64,000 bases of DNA, taken from positions 66,485-130,484 of the forward strand of contig RQSC01001302.1 of assembly GCA_013416795.1 (NCBI GenBank). Reading direction: 5' to 3'. The stretch comes from Prasinococcaceae sp. CCMP 1430 (Eukaryota; Prasinodermophyta; Palmophyllophyceae; Prasinococcales; Prasinococcaceae). The notes under the pieces are model-generated. The model worked only from the letters and a program-made list of their open reading frames with translations, searched no databases and was not told where the DNA came from. The translations under genes and the position numbers were made by a program. This document shows, piece after piece, positions 29,171 to 39,616 of the stretch (position 1 is its first letter; the number at the start of each line of letters is the position of its first letter).

Positions 29171-31374
29171 CTAGTCGTCGTCGAGGGAGCCGCCCTCGGT
29201 GTCAGCGTCAGATTCGCCGTCGGAGCTTGTGTCGGAGAGGCCGTGGTCGTAGTCGTAGCTGCCGTCCGCGCGGCCGACACCCGTCGCCGGCCTCAGCAGC
29301 TGCGATGCGCGCGCGCTCGTTCGCGTCAGAACGCTGGGCAGTGTTCGCGCCCGTTACTAAGCGTGCATGAGTGCGCGCACAGCGCGCCCCGAACGATGCC
29401 TGCGCTGACAGAACCTCTCCGCCACTCTCGCACCTTTGAGCCTGCCGCCCTTCGCACGGTTGCGACGCCGCCAAGCCGCATGAGCCTCGAGGCCACCGCC
29501 ACTGCGTCGCGGAGAACAGCTGCCGCCTCTCCAGCAGGGTGCACCACTCCCAGACCGAGCACGTCCGCGTGCACTTGCGGAGTCCACGCATCTCCCTCCA
29601 AGTCGACCTCGGCGCTGCTCTTCCACTCAAGCGTCTCGCCCGATATCGCCGCGGTCAGGTGTGCACGCAGCTCACGCGCGGCGCAATCGCACATGGAGGC
29701 CGCTGCCGCTCCGTACACGATCACACCCATGCGTGAAGGACGAACGCAGCGGCCGCAGCTGCCAGCATCTTGTTCGTCGTCGCAGCACGCTCGACCGTCG
29801 CCAGCGTTAATGGCATCGCCGGCGCTTGAAGCGAGCGGGCGGTGTGCCATCCGCAGCGCAGCCATAGCTTTGGTGACCGCGCGCTGATCACCGCATGAGC
29901 GTAGCAGCGCGAGCGGTACAGCCTCTGCCGCCGCACGCAAGACCCTGCGTGCGGCGGCGCGCACGGGTGAGTCCGCTTGTGCCCCTGCACACAGCTCGCT
30001 CGCTATGGCCATCTCGGCGGCGCCCCCGCCGCCCTCCAGCGCGAGTACTCCGTCGCGTTCGCTCGCAGCGCAGGCGGCTGCCACCACGCGCAGTGCGAGC
30101 CGCACCGCCCGCGAGTACGTTCCAGCGAGGGCAGCGGACGGCGCAGCAACCACGAGCGTATGTGCGCGCAGGCGCGCGCGCTCGTTGTCGCCGACGCGAA
30201 CAGTGGTGTCCACGCTGGGCGTGACGCACAGGCCCGGCATCCCCCCAAGCTTGATGACTGCCACTGCCCCTGCCCTGCCCATTGCGGCGGCTTCGAGCGT
30301 CGAGGGTAGGTTGTCAGGCATGACGTCTGCGCCACACGCACGCGCAACGCGCTCGGCCTCATCCCGCTCAACAAGCATTGCGGCGGCGATGCCGGCGGCG
30401 TCGAGCGTGGCCACGGCCAGCTCAGAGAGCCGATGCGTGCACAGAAGCAGCGCACAGCCACGCGTACGCAGTCGCGTCACGCGCTCAGCAAGCATGGCCG
30501 TCTTCCATGCTCGGGCACTGGCGCGCGCGTCGGCGCCGGCAACGCGGACGGCTACTCGCATGTTGCCATCCGACACACTCTCTAAGTCGAGTGGCGCGTC
30601 CAGCACAGCCACGCAGATGGGCTCACGCCGGTTGTGCACCCCTGCCTGGGGTATTGCGTGCCGTGCCATCTGCTGCCGCGCGAGCCCGCTCGTGCATACG
30701 ACGCCTTGCAGCAGCGCCGAGGCCGTGAGCGGCGCTGCACCAGCGGATGCGACGACCGGTGGGGACGCCGCGAGTGTGCGTGCTGCCGCTGCCCATGCCG
30801 GAGCGTCCGCGTGCGTTCCATCGCTGCTTGTTGCACCAGCGGTCTCGCGCAGCAACGCCAGCACCAGTCGCGCCAGCGTGGACACCGCTGTGGGCGCGAC
30901 CGAACCGCACAGCGCGGTGTGCACGAGGCACGCCGCCGCGCCCCAGCAAGCTGGCACGCGCACGCAGGCCGGCCGGATGTCTTCGTACGCTTGCTCAGCT
31001 AGAAGCGCGAGCTCGCGCGCAAGCGCCGCCTGCCATGCGCCTGCCGCCGTTGGCGTCCTTGCCGCTCGCCGGCATTCTGTGTCGGCGGTCGCAAGCGCAG
31101 CAGCAGCCATGAGCGCGCGCGCGCCTGCGCCATCGCCCGTCACGTCGGCGCCCTCCACGCATGCACTCACGAGCGCGCGATAGAGCGGCCCAGCTCCTGG
31201 CGCTGCGGCGAGGATCATTCGGGGCGAGCATGTCGCGACAGCTGCCGCGCGCTTCGAAGCGCTCATGAGCAACGCATCCACGCCCAGTGGCCCGAAGCTC
31301 GGGGTCACGCGCGTTGCAGCGAGCGCCGATGCCGACACGGCAGCTGACAAGCAGTCTGCTGCGCTGACCAGCAT
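29171..31374 (-). CDS. divergent group II chaperonin-like protein (CCT/BBS-type), likely non-catalytic
   Basis: Two minus-strand exons, 29434-31374 and 29171-29299, 689 residues. Family features: SFGPLGVDALLMS (family TLGPKGMDKML), DVTGDGAGARALMAAA at residues 78-90 (family GDGTT), an apical-domain-like central part (ICVAVLDAPLDLES; family vavl..pl), and LEGGGGAAEMAIASELC near residue 440 (family GGGA.E). The ATPase motif GDGTT reads GDGAG and the usual NDG region is lost, so it probably does not hydrolyse ATP. This is like the Bardet-Biedl chaperonin-like proteins MKKS, BBS10 and BBS12, or another CCT paralogue. The second exon adds an acidic Ser/Asp tail (DTSSDGESDADTEGGSLDDD). Role in folding or complex assembly is inferred; assignment to a particular subfamily is not possible. 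Confidence 0.75.
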
Positions 31375-31832
31375 CGGGGCCAGTGCTCACTCCCTCTCCC
31401 CGCCCTCTCACCCACTCACTCTCTCCTTCTTCTCTTGTGCAAGAGCGTGCAGCCGCTGGGTGGGCCCGGGCCAGGTTGCTTGCTACCTCCACGCGTGTGC
31501 CGCTGCCGTCATCTGCGCCGGCGGTCGCGCGGCCGCGCCCGCGGCCGCGCAGCCGCGAGCGCGGCCGCGCCGACGCCCGCACGCTCTCTGCCCGCCCAAG
31601 CGGCCCGTGCGTGGCCACCGCAGCCCCGGGGCACCCCCACATTTCTTTGTCCGCCGTTTGTTGCAGCCCCCCATAAGTTGACGTACGATCTGATGGTGCT
31701 TGCGCAGTGGACGGCGGCGGCGCGACACAGCGCGCGCGCCTCGCGTCCCGGGCGCAGGAGGGGCGCGCGGCAGGCGCACGGAGCGCGCGGCTGGCGCGCG
31801 CGCGTGCGCGCGCGCTCGTCCGGCGGCGCCCC
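31375..31832. promoter_or_regulatory. divergent promoter between chaperonin-like and uL23m genes
   Basis: About 460 bp with pyrimidine-rich CTCTCC tracts (31386-31437). No gene is recognised. An in-frame extension of uL23m upstream to 31707 has no ATG. Confidence 0.4.
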
Positions 31833-32354
31833 ATGGGTGCCGAGCGCTTCCTCCCGTACCTGCCGCTGCGGCTCGCCAAGCTGCCCGAGGTTGGCTCGCG
31901 CACGCTCGTCTTCCGCTCGGAGCCGAGCGTGGGCAAGATCGAGGTGAAGCGCTACCTGAGCGCGATGTACGGTATGGACGTCGCGCGCGTGGACTCGGCG
32001 AATCACGAGGGCAAGTGGCGGCGCTCACGCGCGCCGCAGAGCCGCGCGCTCATGAAGGACCTCACCCCGCGCGCCCGGCAGAAGGTGCGCGCGTCGTGGG
32101 TGCGCGTCAAGCCATACAAAAAGTTCTGGGTGACGCTTCACAGGCCCCTCACTGAGGCCGACCTGCCGCACACGGCGGCGGCGCGCGCGGAGCTGGAGGC
32201 ACGTGTCGAGGCCGAAGGCCTCGAGAGCCAGGTGGTCATCGAAGACCCCGAGCCCGAGCCGCTGCACGCGCCGGGCATGCGAGGCTTCGCCGCCTCGGCC
32301 TCCGACCGAATGCCGCGCGGCGCGCTTGGCAAGGTGCGCCGGGGCGAGCGGTGA
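31833..32354 (+). CDS. mitochondrial large-subunit ribosomal protein uL23m
   Basis: Single exon from ATG 31833, 173 residues. The N-terminal half matches uL23m: RFLPYLPLRLAKLPEVG, TLVFRSEPSVGKIEVKRYL, SAMYGMDVARVDSANHEGK. This is the family pattern with the YGV.V..VNT....K loop. The second half (KPYKKFWVTLHRPL) fits the KKA.V.L strand, and the tail is acidic then basic. uL23 sits at the polypeptide exit tunnel. A longer Arg/Ala-rich frame upstream lacks an ATG in this frame, so an upstream targeting exon is possible. With bL28m this is the second mitoribosomal gene in the window; they are not adjacent. Confidence 0.85.
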   Translation: MGAERFLPYLPLRLAKLPEVGSRTLVFRSEPSVGKIEVKRYLSAMYGMDVARVDSANHEGKWRRSRAPQSRALMKDLTPRARQKVRASWVRVKPYKKFWVTLHRPLTEADLPHTAAARAELEARVEAEGLESQVVIEDPEPEPLHAPGMRGFAASASDRMPRGALGKVRRGER

Positions 32355-32986
32355 GGAAGCGGCCAGACGAGTCAGTGCCGTAGGCTGGCGGGCGGGAAGG
32401 CGACCGTGAGGCGGCGCATGCGCCCCTCCCCGTTCCAACCCACCCCTGCTCCGCCCCCGGCTCCCGCGGCTGCGCGCCCTAAACGGCGCCGCAGGGCAGC
32501 AGTCCCAGCCAAGACGTGCGCCCCATGTACACTAGCATCTGTATTCATATGATTTTTGAATTAAGTTGACCCACGGGAGAGCGGCGTCCCGGCCCCGCCA
32601 CGTTCCCGTGGCTGCCATTCGGCCCGTTCCCCCGGCCGGTGCATGCAGCGCGGGCGCTGTCCGGCCACCCCGCGGCTGCGCCAGCGCAGTCCGCGGCGCC
32701 AAGCGGCGGAGCGGGCGGGCGGGCGCGGGCGAGGCAAGGGGAGGTGGACCGAGGGCAGGGCATTGGAGGAGACAGGGGCAGCACCCACGCCAACGCAAGG
32801 CGCGGGCACACTGCACCGAAGCAACGGCCGCGTGTGTGGGGGGGGAAGAGGGAGGGGGCGCAGTGCAGCGCGGCACGGCGCGGCGCGCCAGTGCTTTCAG
32901 GGGGCCGGCCAACTCTGAGAGGACACCGGGACGGCGGGGCCTGAGGCAAGCGGGCAGACGCAGGGAGAGGGAAAGGGGAGGGGGGG
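32355..32986. other. intergenic region, no gene recognised
   Basis: About 630 bp between two plus-strand genes. There is an AT-rich patch at 32525-32570 and otherwise GC-rich, gene-free sequence; open frames here on both strands lack motifs. Confidence 0.45.
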
Positions 32987-34492
32987 ATGGCGTCGTCCAC
33001 AGGGCGTCGACGAAAGTCGGAAAGTGGCTCGGTGCCGGAGGGCAGGCGGCCCGTGGCTCGCGACGACGATGGCGATCCGCTTGGCCCAGAGGCTGTGGCG
33101 CGCGCGCTCAACCGAGCGCGTTCCGGCAAAGCAGAGGCGGAGGCGGTCGCGGCCGCAGCGACTTCGCGGGCGGCCGCTGCCGAAGCTAGGCTCGCCGTAG
33201 AGACCAAGGCACGCCGCTCGGCAGAGGCGCGGCTACATGATGTGAGCGCTCGCTCGCTCGTGCTGCAGGAGAGGGCTGTGGCAGCGGCGGAGGCGGAGGC
33301 GCAGGTGGAGGCTGCGGCGCGCGAGAGCAAAGAGCTGCAGGCAGCTGCCTCCGACGCGGCGATGCGTGCAAACGCGCTGGAGGCTCAGAATTGCGATCTG
33401 CGCGCTGCGCTCGACGCCGCGCTGACGGAAGGGCAGGTCGGGTCCCAGTCGCGCTCGTTGCTGGAGCGGCGCGTGCACGCGCTCAACGCACAGGCGCGCG
33501 CCGCAGATGAGAAGGCGCGTGCTGCCGAGCAACGTGCACAGCGAGCGGAAGCACGTGCCGCCGAGCTAGAGAAGGCTGTCGCATCGCACGAGGGCGTTGC
33601 AGTGGTGGATGCATGCAACGCCATGGGCGCCGAGGCGGGGCATGGGGCATCGGGATCGCCAAAGTCGCGTCGCAGGGGCGATGCCGACGACGCGCCTATG
33701 ATGCGCATTGGAGTGCTTAAGCAGGTCCCGCGCGCGCAGCAGCTCGTCCTGCGCGTGCGCGTTGCCGAGGGCGATGCGCAGCGCGCTACGGCACGTGCAG
33801 ACGCCGCCGAGGCGGCGGCGCTTAAATCTGAGGCGGCGCGGGAGGCGGTGCAGGACCTTCTCGACGCGTACGAGTCGTTCGGCGGGGCGGACAGGCTGAG
33901 CCAGCGCGCGATCAAGGCGGAGGCAGAATTGAGCGCTGCTGCGGACAGGCTCGCCGAGGCGGAGGCGGAGCTCCAAGCAACGAGGAATGAGCTCGCTGCA
34001 GCGCGACGCGACAAGTCGGCAGCGGAGGCGCATTTGCTACCGCTGCGGGCGGACGTCACGGCCCTCAACGAGGCGCTTGCGCAGAGCAAAGATGTGTGCG
34101 GCGCGGCGCTCAAGCGGGCGGCCGCAGCCGAAGAGAAAGCGCTTTTCGCGCGCGCGCGCCGCATGGGTGAGCTTGGCGCCGAGCCTGGTGTGCACCCGAC
34201 GCCAGCTGCGAGTGGCCGCTTCACTTCCGGCGTTGCGCAGAGCCCGGCGGCACCAGATGTGCCTCTCGCCTCGCCGACAGTGCTCTTCCCGACCTCAGCG
34301 CAGACGCACGTGTCGCAGCCGTCTCCATCAATCGCGGCGAGCTCGCTCGTGTCACCCGCACCCGCGATGCGGCTACGTTTCCCATCGGCATCGCCAGCGA
34401 CGGGCTCGCGCCTTAGCGCGTCCGCGTTGCACTGGCAGGCCGTCAAGAGGCATTGCTCCGAGCTGCGCCTAAAGCTTGCGGCGCCATCCTGA
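32987..34492 (+). CDS. long coiled-coil protein, function unknown
   Basis: Single exon, 501 residues, no recognised family. Residues 1-40 are basic, with SSTGRRRKSES. From about residue 40 to 395 the sequence is Ala/Glu/Arg/Leu-rich with heptad-like spacing and almost no Pro (EARLAVETKARRSAEARLHD, AEQRAQRAEARAAELEKAV, RLAEAEAELQATRNELAAA). That is characteristic of an extended alpha-helical coiled coil, briefly broken near 205-240 by a Gly/Ser/Arg segment (GHGASGSPKSRRRGD). The C-terminal 100 residues are Ser/Pro-rich (SPTVLFPTSAQTHVSQPSPS) and end in a short helix-like HWQAVKRHCSELRLKLAAPS. Scaffolding or cytoskeletal function is plausible but not shown. Confidence 0.75.
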   Translation: MASSTGRRRKSESGSVPEGRRPVARDDDGDPLGPEAVARALNRARSGKAEAEAVAAAATSRAAAAEARLAVETKARRSAEARLHDVSARSLVLQERAVAAAEAEAQVEAAARESKELQAAASDAAMRANALEAQNCDLRAALDAALTEGQVGSQSRSLLERRVHALNAQARAADEKARAAEQRAQRAEARAAELEKAVASHEGVAVVDACNAMGAEAGHGASGSPKSRRRGDADDAPMMRIGVLKQVPRAQQLVLRVRVAEGDAQRATARADAAEAAALKSEAAREAVQDLLDAYESFGGADRLSQRAIKAEAELSAAADRLAEAEAELQATRNELAAARRDKSAAEAHLLPLRADVTALNEALAQSKDVCGAALKRAAAAEEKALFARARRMGELGAEPGVHPTPAASGRFTSGVAQSPAAPDVPLASPTVLFPTSAQTHVSQPSPSIAASSLVSPAPAMRLRFPSASPATGSRLSASALHWQAVKRHCSELRLKLAAPS

Positions 34493-35056
34493 GGACATAA
34501 GAAAACCCTCTGGAGCGTGGAGCCTGGCGCATGCGGTCTGCGCGGTCTGTTGACGACCATGCTCAGCAGACGCACGCGTGCGCACTCAAGCCACCTCCGT
34601 GCGATGGAACCGGCTCCATGCCGCGTAAGTGGTAGCTCGGTTCCCTTGGGCTCTCCCCGGGGGCTCGGGATCTCGTTTTGTCTTAAATTGCTTGCGACCA
34701 TCAAGCACACCAGTCCGGCCCGAGCGCCACTCCAGCCCTCCAGCCCACCTACTTCTAAAAAAATTGCCACAGTGGTCTGTGAGAAGTCGCGTTGGCCTTC
34801 ATCACACACCCCGCCTCGGCACCAGGCACACGCCACCGCGCGCTCACCCTGGTCGCCTTTCCCCGCCGCACCCATCCCCACCCCCCCATCCCCCCAACCC
34901 ACCCACCCACCTACAGTACCCTTGTCCCGCTCCTGGGGCACCACTGCACGCAGCGCGCCACGCCATGAGCGAATTCAGCTGCGCGCATCGCCCTCGCCGG
35001 CTCTGCCTTGAGCTCTCCTCCGTTGGTGCCGCGCGTGTCTGGTATTGTGTTGCGGC
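34493..35056. other. convergent intergenic region with C-rich low complexity
   Basis: About 560 bp between converging 3' ends. A C-rich CCCACCCAC tract spans about 34865-34915. No gene is recognised. Confidence 0.45.
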
Positions 35057-35936
35057 TCAGCGCTGCGCGTGGCCGGGGCCGGGCGACATGCCGGCGGGAA
35101 AAGCGGCACCGCCGGCATTGCCGAAGCTGATGAGGTTTGGCGAGGCACCGATGGAATTCCTGCGGTTCTGCATCGCCGACACGCTCGCCCACGCCATGGC
35201 CAGCCCAGGGCTCACACCGAGCGACGAGTCTACCATGGGACTTGAGCCAAAGATGGCCTCCGGCGGCGGCTCTTGCAGCGAGGGCGCAGCCTCGGGGTAC
35301 TGCGACGTGATGAGGCCGATCGTGTGCGCGCCGTTGCTACCAAAGATGCCCGCAAAGTTTTCGTCATCCATCGCGTCGTCCTGGTCCTCGTCCATGACCA
35401 TCACACCGGTGGGCTCGGTGATCGACGTCGCTCGTGACCTCCTCCACTTCGCGAACTCCTCCTCGTACGACTTCCCCATCATGGCCACCTCCGCCGGTAC
35501 GCCCTGCCCGGGGCCAGCGGGGGGCTGCTGCGGCCTGGGGATGGCCTGGTGCTGGCTCGAGGGCATCGGCGCCGACGCCATCGGGTAGTTCATTCCAGGC
35601 GGGAGCCCCATCTGTTGCACCTGCTGCGGCGTGAGGGACATGCCGGGCGGCAGGCCGTACGACGCGGGTATCCCCGTGCCTCCCGGGCCGCTCATGCCCG
35701 CGCCCATGTGCCCCTGCTGCGCCGCCATCGCCTGCTGCTGCGCGAGCACGGCCGCCTGCTGCGCATCCTGTCTGTTGGGCGGCAGGGCCGCGCTGATGTC
35801 CGGCACCGGGATCGTCGGGTCGTGCGCAAAGTTGCACCGCGCGTTGGGCCCGCGGATGGCGCGCGCGGCCGCGTCGTACGCGCGCGCGGCCTCCTCGGCC
35901 GTGTCGAAGGTGCCCTGCGCGGCGCGCGGCGCGGTC
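35057..35936 (-). CDS. AP2/ERF-domain transcription factor, 5' part missing at an N
   Basis: Minus strand, 293 codons visible, cut at N 35937. The first readable residues are the second half of an AP2/ERF DNA-binding domain: QGTFDTAEEAARAYDAAARA then IRGPNARCNF (family LGTF.TAEEAA.AYD.AA...G..A..NF). The beta-strand part (family RGVR.R..G.W.AEIR) is absent because the contig breaks there. The rest is low-complexity: Gln/Met/Gly/Pro-rich (AQQQAMAAQQGHMGAG, PPGMSLTPQQVQQMGLPPG), an FAKWRRSRATS basic patch, and an acidic MDEDQDDAMDDENFAG segment likely to activate transcription. AP2 factors regulate transcription in plants and algae. Target genes are unknown. Confidence 0.8.
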
Positions 35937-35937
35937 N
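35937..35937. other. single N at the junction of two truncated genes
   Basis: Immediately left, a minus-strand AP2 domain starts mid-domain; immediately right, a plus-strand SEC23-like protein starts mid-protein. The N almost certainly stands for missing sequence or a join. Confidence 0.85.
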
Positions 35938-36683
35938 CGGCCTGTGGCGCACCTGGCACACTGCCGCCGGCTCTTGTGCCTCTGGCTATGCGCTTCTACC
36001 ACTTCGCGCGCGGCACGGCGGCGGCGGGCGGCGCGCCGCATCCGGACGAGGTGGCGCTTGCCCGCTCGCGACTGCGCACCTCAGGCCTCGACACAAGCTG
36101 CTACATCATGCCGCGTTGCTGGATGGTCGTGCCTGGCGCCGAGACCGAGGAGCTCGTCGATGTGCTGCCAACGAACCTGGTGCTCATGTCGAACGCGTGC
36201 GTCGTGCTCGACGCTGGCTCACACACTGTGGTGTGGGTCGGAGCAAGCGTGTCTCCCGACGAGAACGCCGGGGTCATAGACAGGTGCAATGCCTTTGCCA
36301 CAAAGCTCGTCACGGGGAGGTTTCCGGCCCCGACATTGTTGACAGGTGCGATTCGCTGCGGGTATCACCCGAGGCTCCACGCGACCTATGAGCGTTCCCT
36401 TCCCTGGCCTCGCGACTGACATCGATGACGGCGCCCCGCCCCATCCGCGCGCCCGCGCACCCGCGCGTCCGCAGTGCGCGAGCACAGCTCCGCGTCCAGA
36501 CAGGTGCTCGCGCGAGTGGCTCCTGCGCACCACGACCCTGCCCCAATGCAGGATAATGCCTGCGCGTACGTCCGCACGATGCTGCCCGGCCAGCGCGCCG
36601 AGCTCATGAGGAAGCTCGCCACGATTCCCACCGACGAGCTCGGCTTCTCAGATTGGCTGCAGGAGCTCATGGAGGAGGTCTGA
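35938..36683 (+). CDS. SEC23-family (COPII coat) protein, C-terminal fragment
   Basis: Two exons visible, up to 36345 and 36475-36683, about 205 residues, with the N-terminal bulk lost at N 35937. The fragment reads PPALVPLAMRFYHFARG, then SCYIMPRCWMVVPG, PTNLVLMSNACVVLDAGSH and TVVWVGASVSPDE: a gelsolin-like domain as in SEC23. Across the splice RFPAPTLLT joins VREHSSASRQVLARVAPAHHDP, matching the SEC23 RFPVPRxxxCDxxxSQARFLLxKxNPS block. The end (VRTMLPGQRAELMRKL, DELGFSDWLQELMEEV) differs from animal SEC23 and may mark the divergent plant SEC23-like group. SEC23 is the Sar1 GAP of the ER COPII coat. Only this C-terminal region can be judged. Confidence 0.7.
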
Positions 36684-37682
36684 TCCGTGACGTGACCTGG
36701 GCTCAAGCGAGCAGGCCGGCGGACAGGCCGGTGGGCAGACGGGCGGCTGCACGGGCGGCTGCAGCGGCGGCTTCGCCCCCGCTGCCGGCGGGTCCCCCTC
36801 CATCGCTGCCGCGCGGGGGCGCGTCCGGGCGCGCGTGCGGTGTGGCGCGGCGGCGCCCCCCTCGCAAACATTCGACGTCAACACGTGCAAAAGTGCAATA
36901 TGACTCAACATGTGGTGCGTGTGTGTCCCGCATTCAGGCCCCGGGCCCGAGGCGCATGCGTTTCGACCTCTCGACGTGCGCACGCGCAACGGGGCGCGAC
37001 CCGGGTGCCGCGCCCGCTCGGCCGGGAGCGATCCCGGTGCGCCCGAAGGTGACCTGGGAAGGAAGCGGTATCCCGGACAGACCCGAAGAAATATCAACAA
37101 TCGAGCGTTTTTTTTTTCCCTGACTGAATAACCGACCGCCGAGGCCCGTTTCAGGAAGGCCGGGCGGGGCGCGGGATGGGTCGGTTTGGGGTTTGGGCCC
37201 GGCATCGATCGCGATCGAGGCTGCAAGAAAGAACAAGAAGACCTGCCCCCACCCCCAAAAATGCGCGCATCGGGAGTCCTGAGATTCGACACAGACACTC
37301 GACACTTTTTGAACCCTGAGGGGAATGGAATGAGAAATGAGCAAGGTGGGTTGAGGGATTCCGCGGGTCCGTGCGCGGACGCGGCAGCGCGCGCGGCTTT
37401 CCCCCGGCGGCGAGCGCGCGCGCGTGGCCGAGGCCAGGGTGGGGTGTGGACACGTGGCGGTGCGGTGCACGTGGGCAGGGGAGGAATTCGCCGGGTGCGC
37501 CGAGGCGGCGCGCGGCGCAGGGCGCCGCAGGTCACTGCTCGCACCGCGCACCTCGCACCTCGCACCTCGCACCGCGCCGGCGGCAGGAGGGGCGAGGAGC
37601 GAGCAGGCAGGCAGGAGGGAGGGGCGCGTGCGGCCGAGGGGCCGGCGGCACTGTGCGGACGAGATGTCCAGCTCTGACGCAG
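36684..37682. other. intergenic region, no gene recognised
   Basis: About 1 kb. It has mixed GC-rich sequence, a T run at 37109-37119, and a CACCTCGCACCTCGCACC short tandem repeat at 37550-37575. Open frames on the minus strand (for example 36934-38133) are Arg/Ala-rich artefacts. The 5' end of the next gene is probably here but unresolved. Confidence 0.4.
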
Positions 37683-38284
37683 CGCGACGCTGAGGGCGGC
37701 GCTGCTCGCGGCGCCCGGCGCGCGCGTCGGCGCGCTGGCGTGGCGCAGCACGCTCGCCTCGCGCATCTCCTCGCTCGAGCGCGTGTGGCTGAGCACTGAC
37801 GCCGACACTGCTGGCCCTGCGCTGCATCGTGCCAGCGGCTCCTGGACGCCCCTCCCCGGTGGCGTGCCGCTGCGCGTGTCGGACTTTGCGACGACCATCG
37901 ACCCCACTGGAGAGTACGTGTATCTCTTCGGCGGGCTCACGTCGGGCAGCGCCGTGGAGGCGCGCGCGTGGCGCTTCGACACGCTTCTCGAAGAGCAGAA
38001 GCAGTTGCCGGACATGCCGAGAGGGGCCAGGGACCGCATGGGTGGCGCCTATGGCGACCGCGGCGCGGGCCACATCGTGGTGCTCGGTGGTCTCCGGGAC
38101 GACACTACGCGTACCGTAGGACACGGTGCGCATATGGCAGGAACGTCGTGTAAGTTTGCGGCACTTTTTGCGCAGCTGGCATGGCCATCACGCCACCCAC
38201 ACCGACACCGGCCTGTCAGGGAATGCCTGCATCATTACTGCGCCACTGCTGCGCTCGCTGTACGTGCCTCCGTCGCGCATTTGA
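37683..38284 (+). CDS. kelch-repeat (galactose-oxidase-like propeller) protein, start unresolved
   Basis: Two exons are supported: 37683-38149 and 38220-38284. The protein has kelch-like units: SGSWTPLPGGVPLRVSDFA, EYVYLFGGLTSGSAVEARAW, RFDTLLEEQKQLPDMPRGAR, DRMGGAYGDRGAGHIVVLGG. The last exon gives WNACIITAPLLRSLYVPPSRI and a stop, the natural completion after the good donor TCGT/GTAAGT. The frame is open back to about 37675 but has no ATG. A nearby ATG at 37664 is one base out of frame, so there is either an upstream exon (acceptor GACGCAG at 37682) or a sequence error. Only two or three blades are present, fewer than a closed propeller needs, supporting a missing N-terminal part. The stop lies 38 bp from the MAP kinase stop. 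Confidence 0.6.
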
Positions 38285-38322
38285 ACGAGCACACGCGCCG
38301 CCAGCTGCGCTTGCGCTTGGGT

Positions 38323-39616
38323 TTACTCTGGGTGGAAATTGCACGCCTCCTGGTAGATCATCTGCCTGATGGCCGCTTCGCCAAGTTCCTCGTGTTCAAA
38401 GTCGAACGAGAAGTTGTCGCGACAGGTCGGCTCCATGGCAGGATCGTGGAGGGGCGCGAGGTACGGGTGCGCGAGTGCGTCGGCCACCGAAATCCGCTTC
38501 ACGGGGTCGAACTTGAGCATACGCGACACGAGGTCGAGCGCCATCGGGTTGGCGTCCGGGTATATGGACGCCAGCTTCTTTGGCGCCGTGCGTGGAAGCT
38601 CCTTGATGAACTTGCGCGCCCGCGAAGACTTGATGAAGTGCATGTCCCCGTCCGAGGGCTGCCCGAGGAGCTCGATGATGAGCTTGAGCTGGTGCACATA
38701 GTCCTTGCCCGGCAGCACCGGCTTTCGGCCGAGGATCTCGCACATTATGCAGCCCACAGACCACACGTCGATGGCGGCTGTGTAGTCTTCGCAGCTCAGC
38801 AACAGCTCGGGGGCGCGGTACCAGCGTGTGACCACGTAGTCTGTCATCACGCCCGACATGGCCGCCGTGCGCGCCAGGCCGAAGTCACAAATCTTCAGAT
38901 CGCACGATGCGTTCAGCAGCAGGTTAGACGGTTTGAGGTCCCTGTGCAGGACGTTGGCGGAGTGCACGTACTTGAGCCCCCGCAGGAGCTGGTAGACGAA
39001 GTATTGACAGTGGTCGTCGCTCAGCGCCTGTGGCGATCGGATGATCTGGTGCAGGTCGGTGTCCATCAGCTCGTATACCAGGTAGACGTCCTTGTAGGAC
39101 GTCGGCTGTAGAGGTCTCATGACGTCGGCGAGACGCACGATATTCTCGTGCTGCAGGTGGCGCAGCAGCTTGATCTCGCGCAACGTGCGGCGAGCGTCGG
39201 TTGTGTTGGCGAATGCGTCGGTGATCTTCTTGATGGCCACCTTGGAGTTGGTCGACGCATCCTTGGCGGAGCATACCACACCGTATGCGCCCTTCCCGAT
39301 TGGCTTGATGGGCGTGTACCTGACAATGGCGTTGCACGCGCCGCAATCGCGACAGGGCGCGCACCCCACCCGAACGTTGGGGGCCACCGTCAAGTGGCCA
39401 GACGTCACGAGCGAGTGTCAGCGCGGCCACAAGCCTGCGTTGAGTAACGGCGGCGCACTCGGGAGCGCACCGCGCGAACGCAGGTCACCCGCACGCCTGC
39501 AAGGCCACGCACCTGAGGTCGATCTCGAAGAGCGTTCGCCAGAGCACAAACTGGTGCTTTCCCATCTTAGCCGCTGCCTGAGTGCTCGCCGCATTGCCCG
39601 CCGCCGTCGCGTCCAT
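38323..39616 (-). CDS. mitogen-activated protein kinase with TDY activation loop
   Basis: Two minus-strand exons, 39513-39616 and 38323-39319, 366 residues. Exon 1 encodes [11 protein letters not shown] and [14 protein letters not shown], the plant/algal MAPK N-terminal pattern (family LWNTLFEI). Exon 2 joins as [19 protein letters not shown]. Kinase landmarks: Gly loop GKGAYG (43-48), Lys65 (VAIKK), HRDLKPSN with Asp162, DFG 180-182, and T194-D195-Y196 in [16 protein letters not shown], so the TxY is TDY rather than TEY. MAPK-specific ending [18 protein letters not shown] is present, with no long C-terminal extension. The protein acts in cytosolic/nuclear phosphorelay cascades and should be activated by an upstream dual-specificity kinase. 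A longer unspliced frame lacks an ATG; the two-exon model restores the family N-terminus exactly. Confidence 0.93.
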
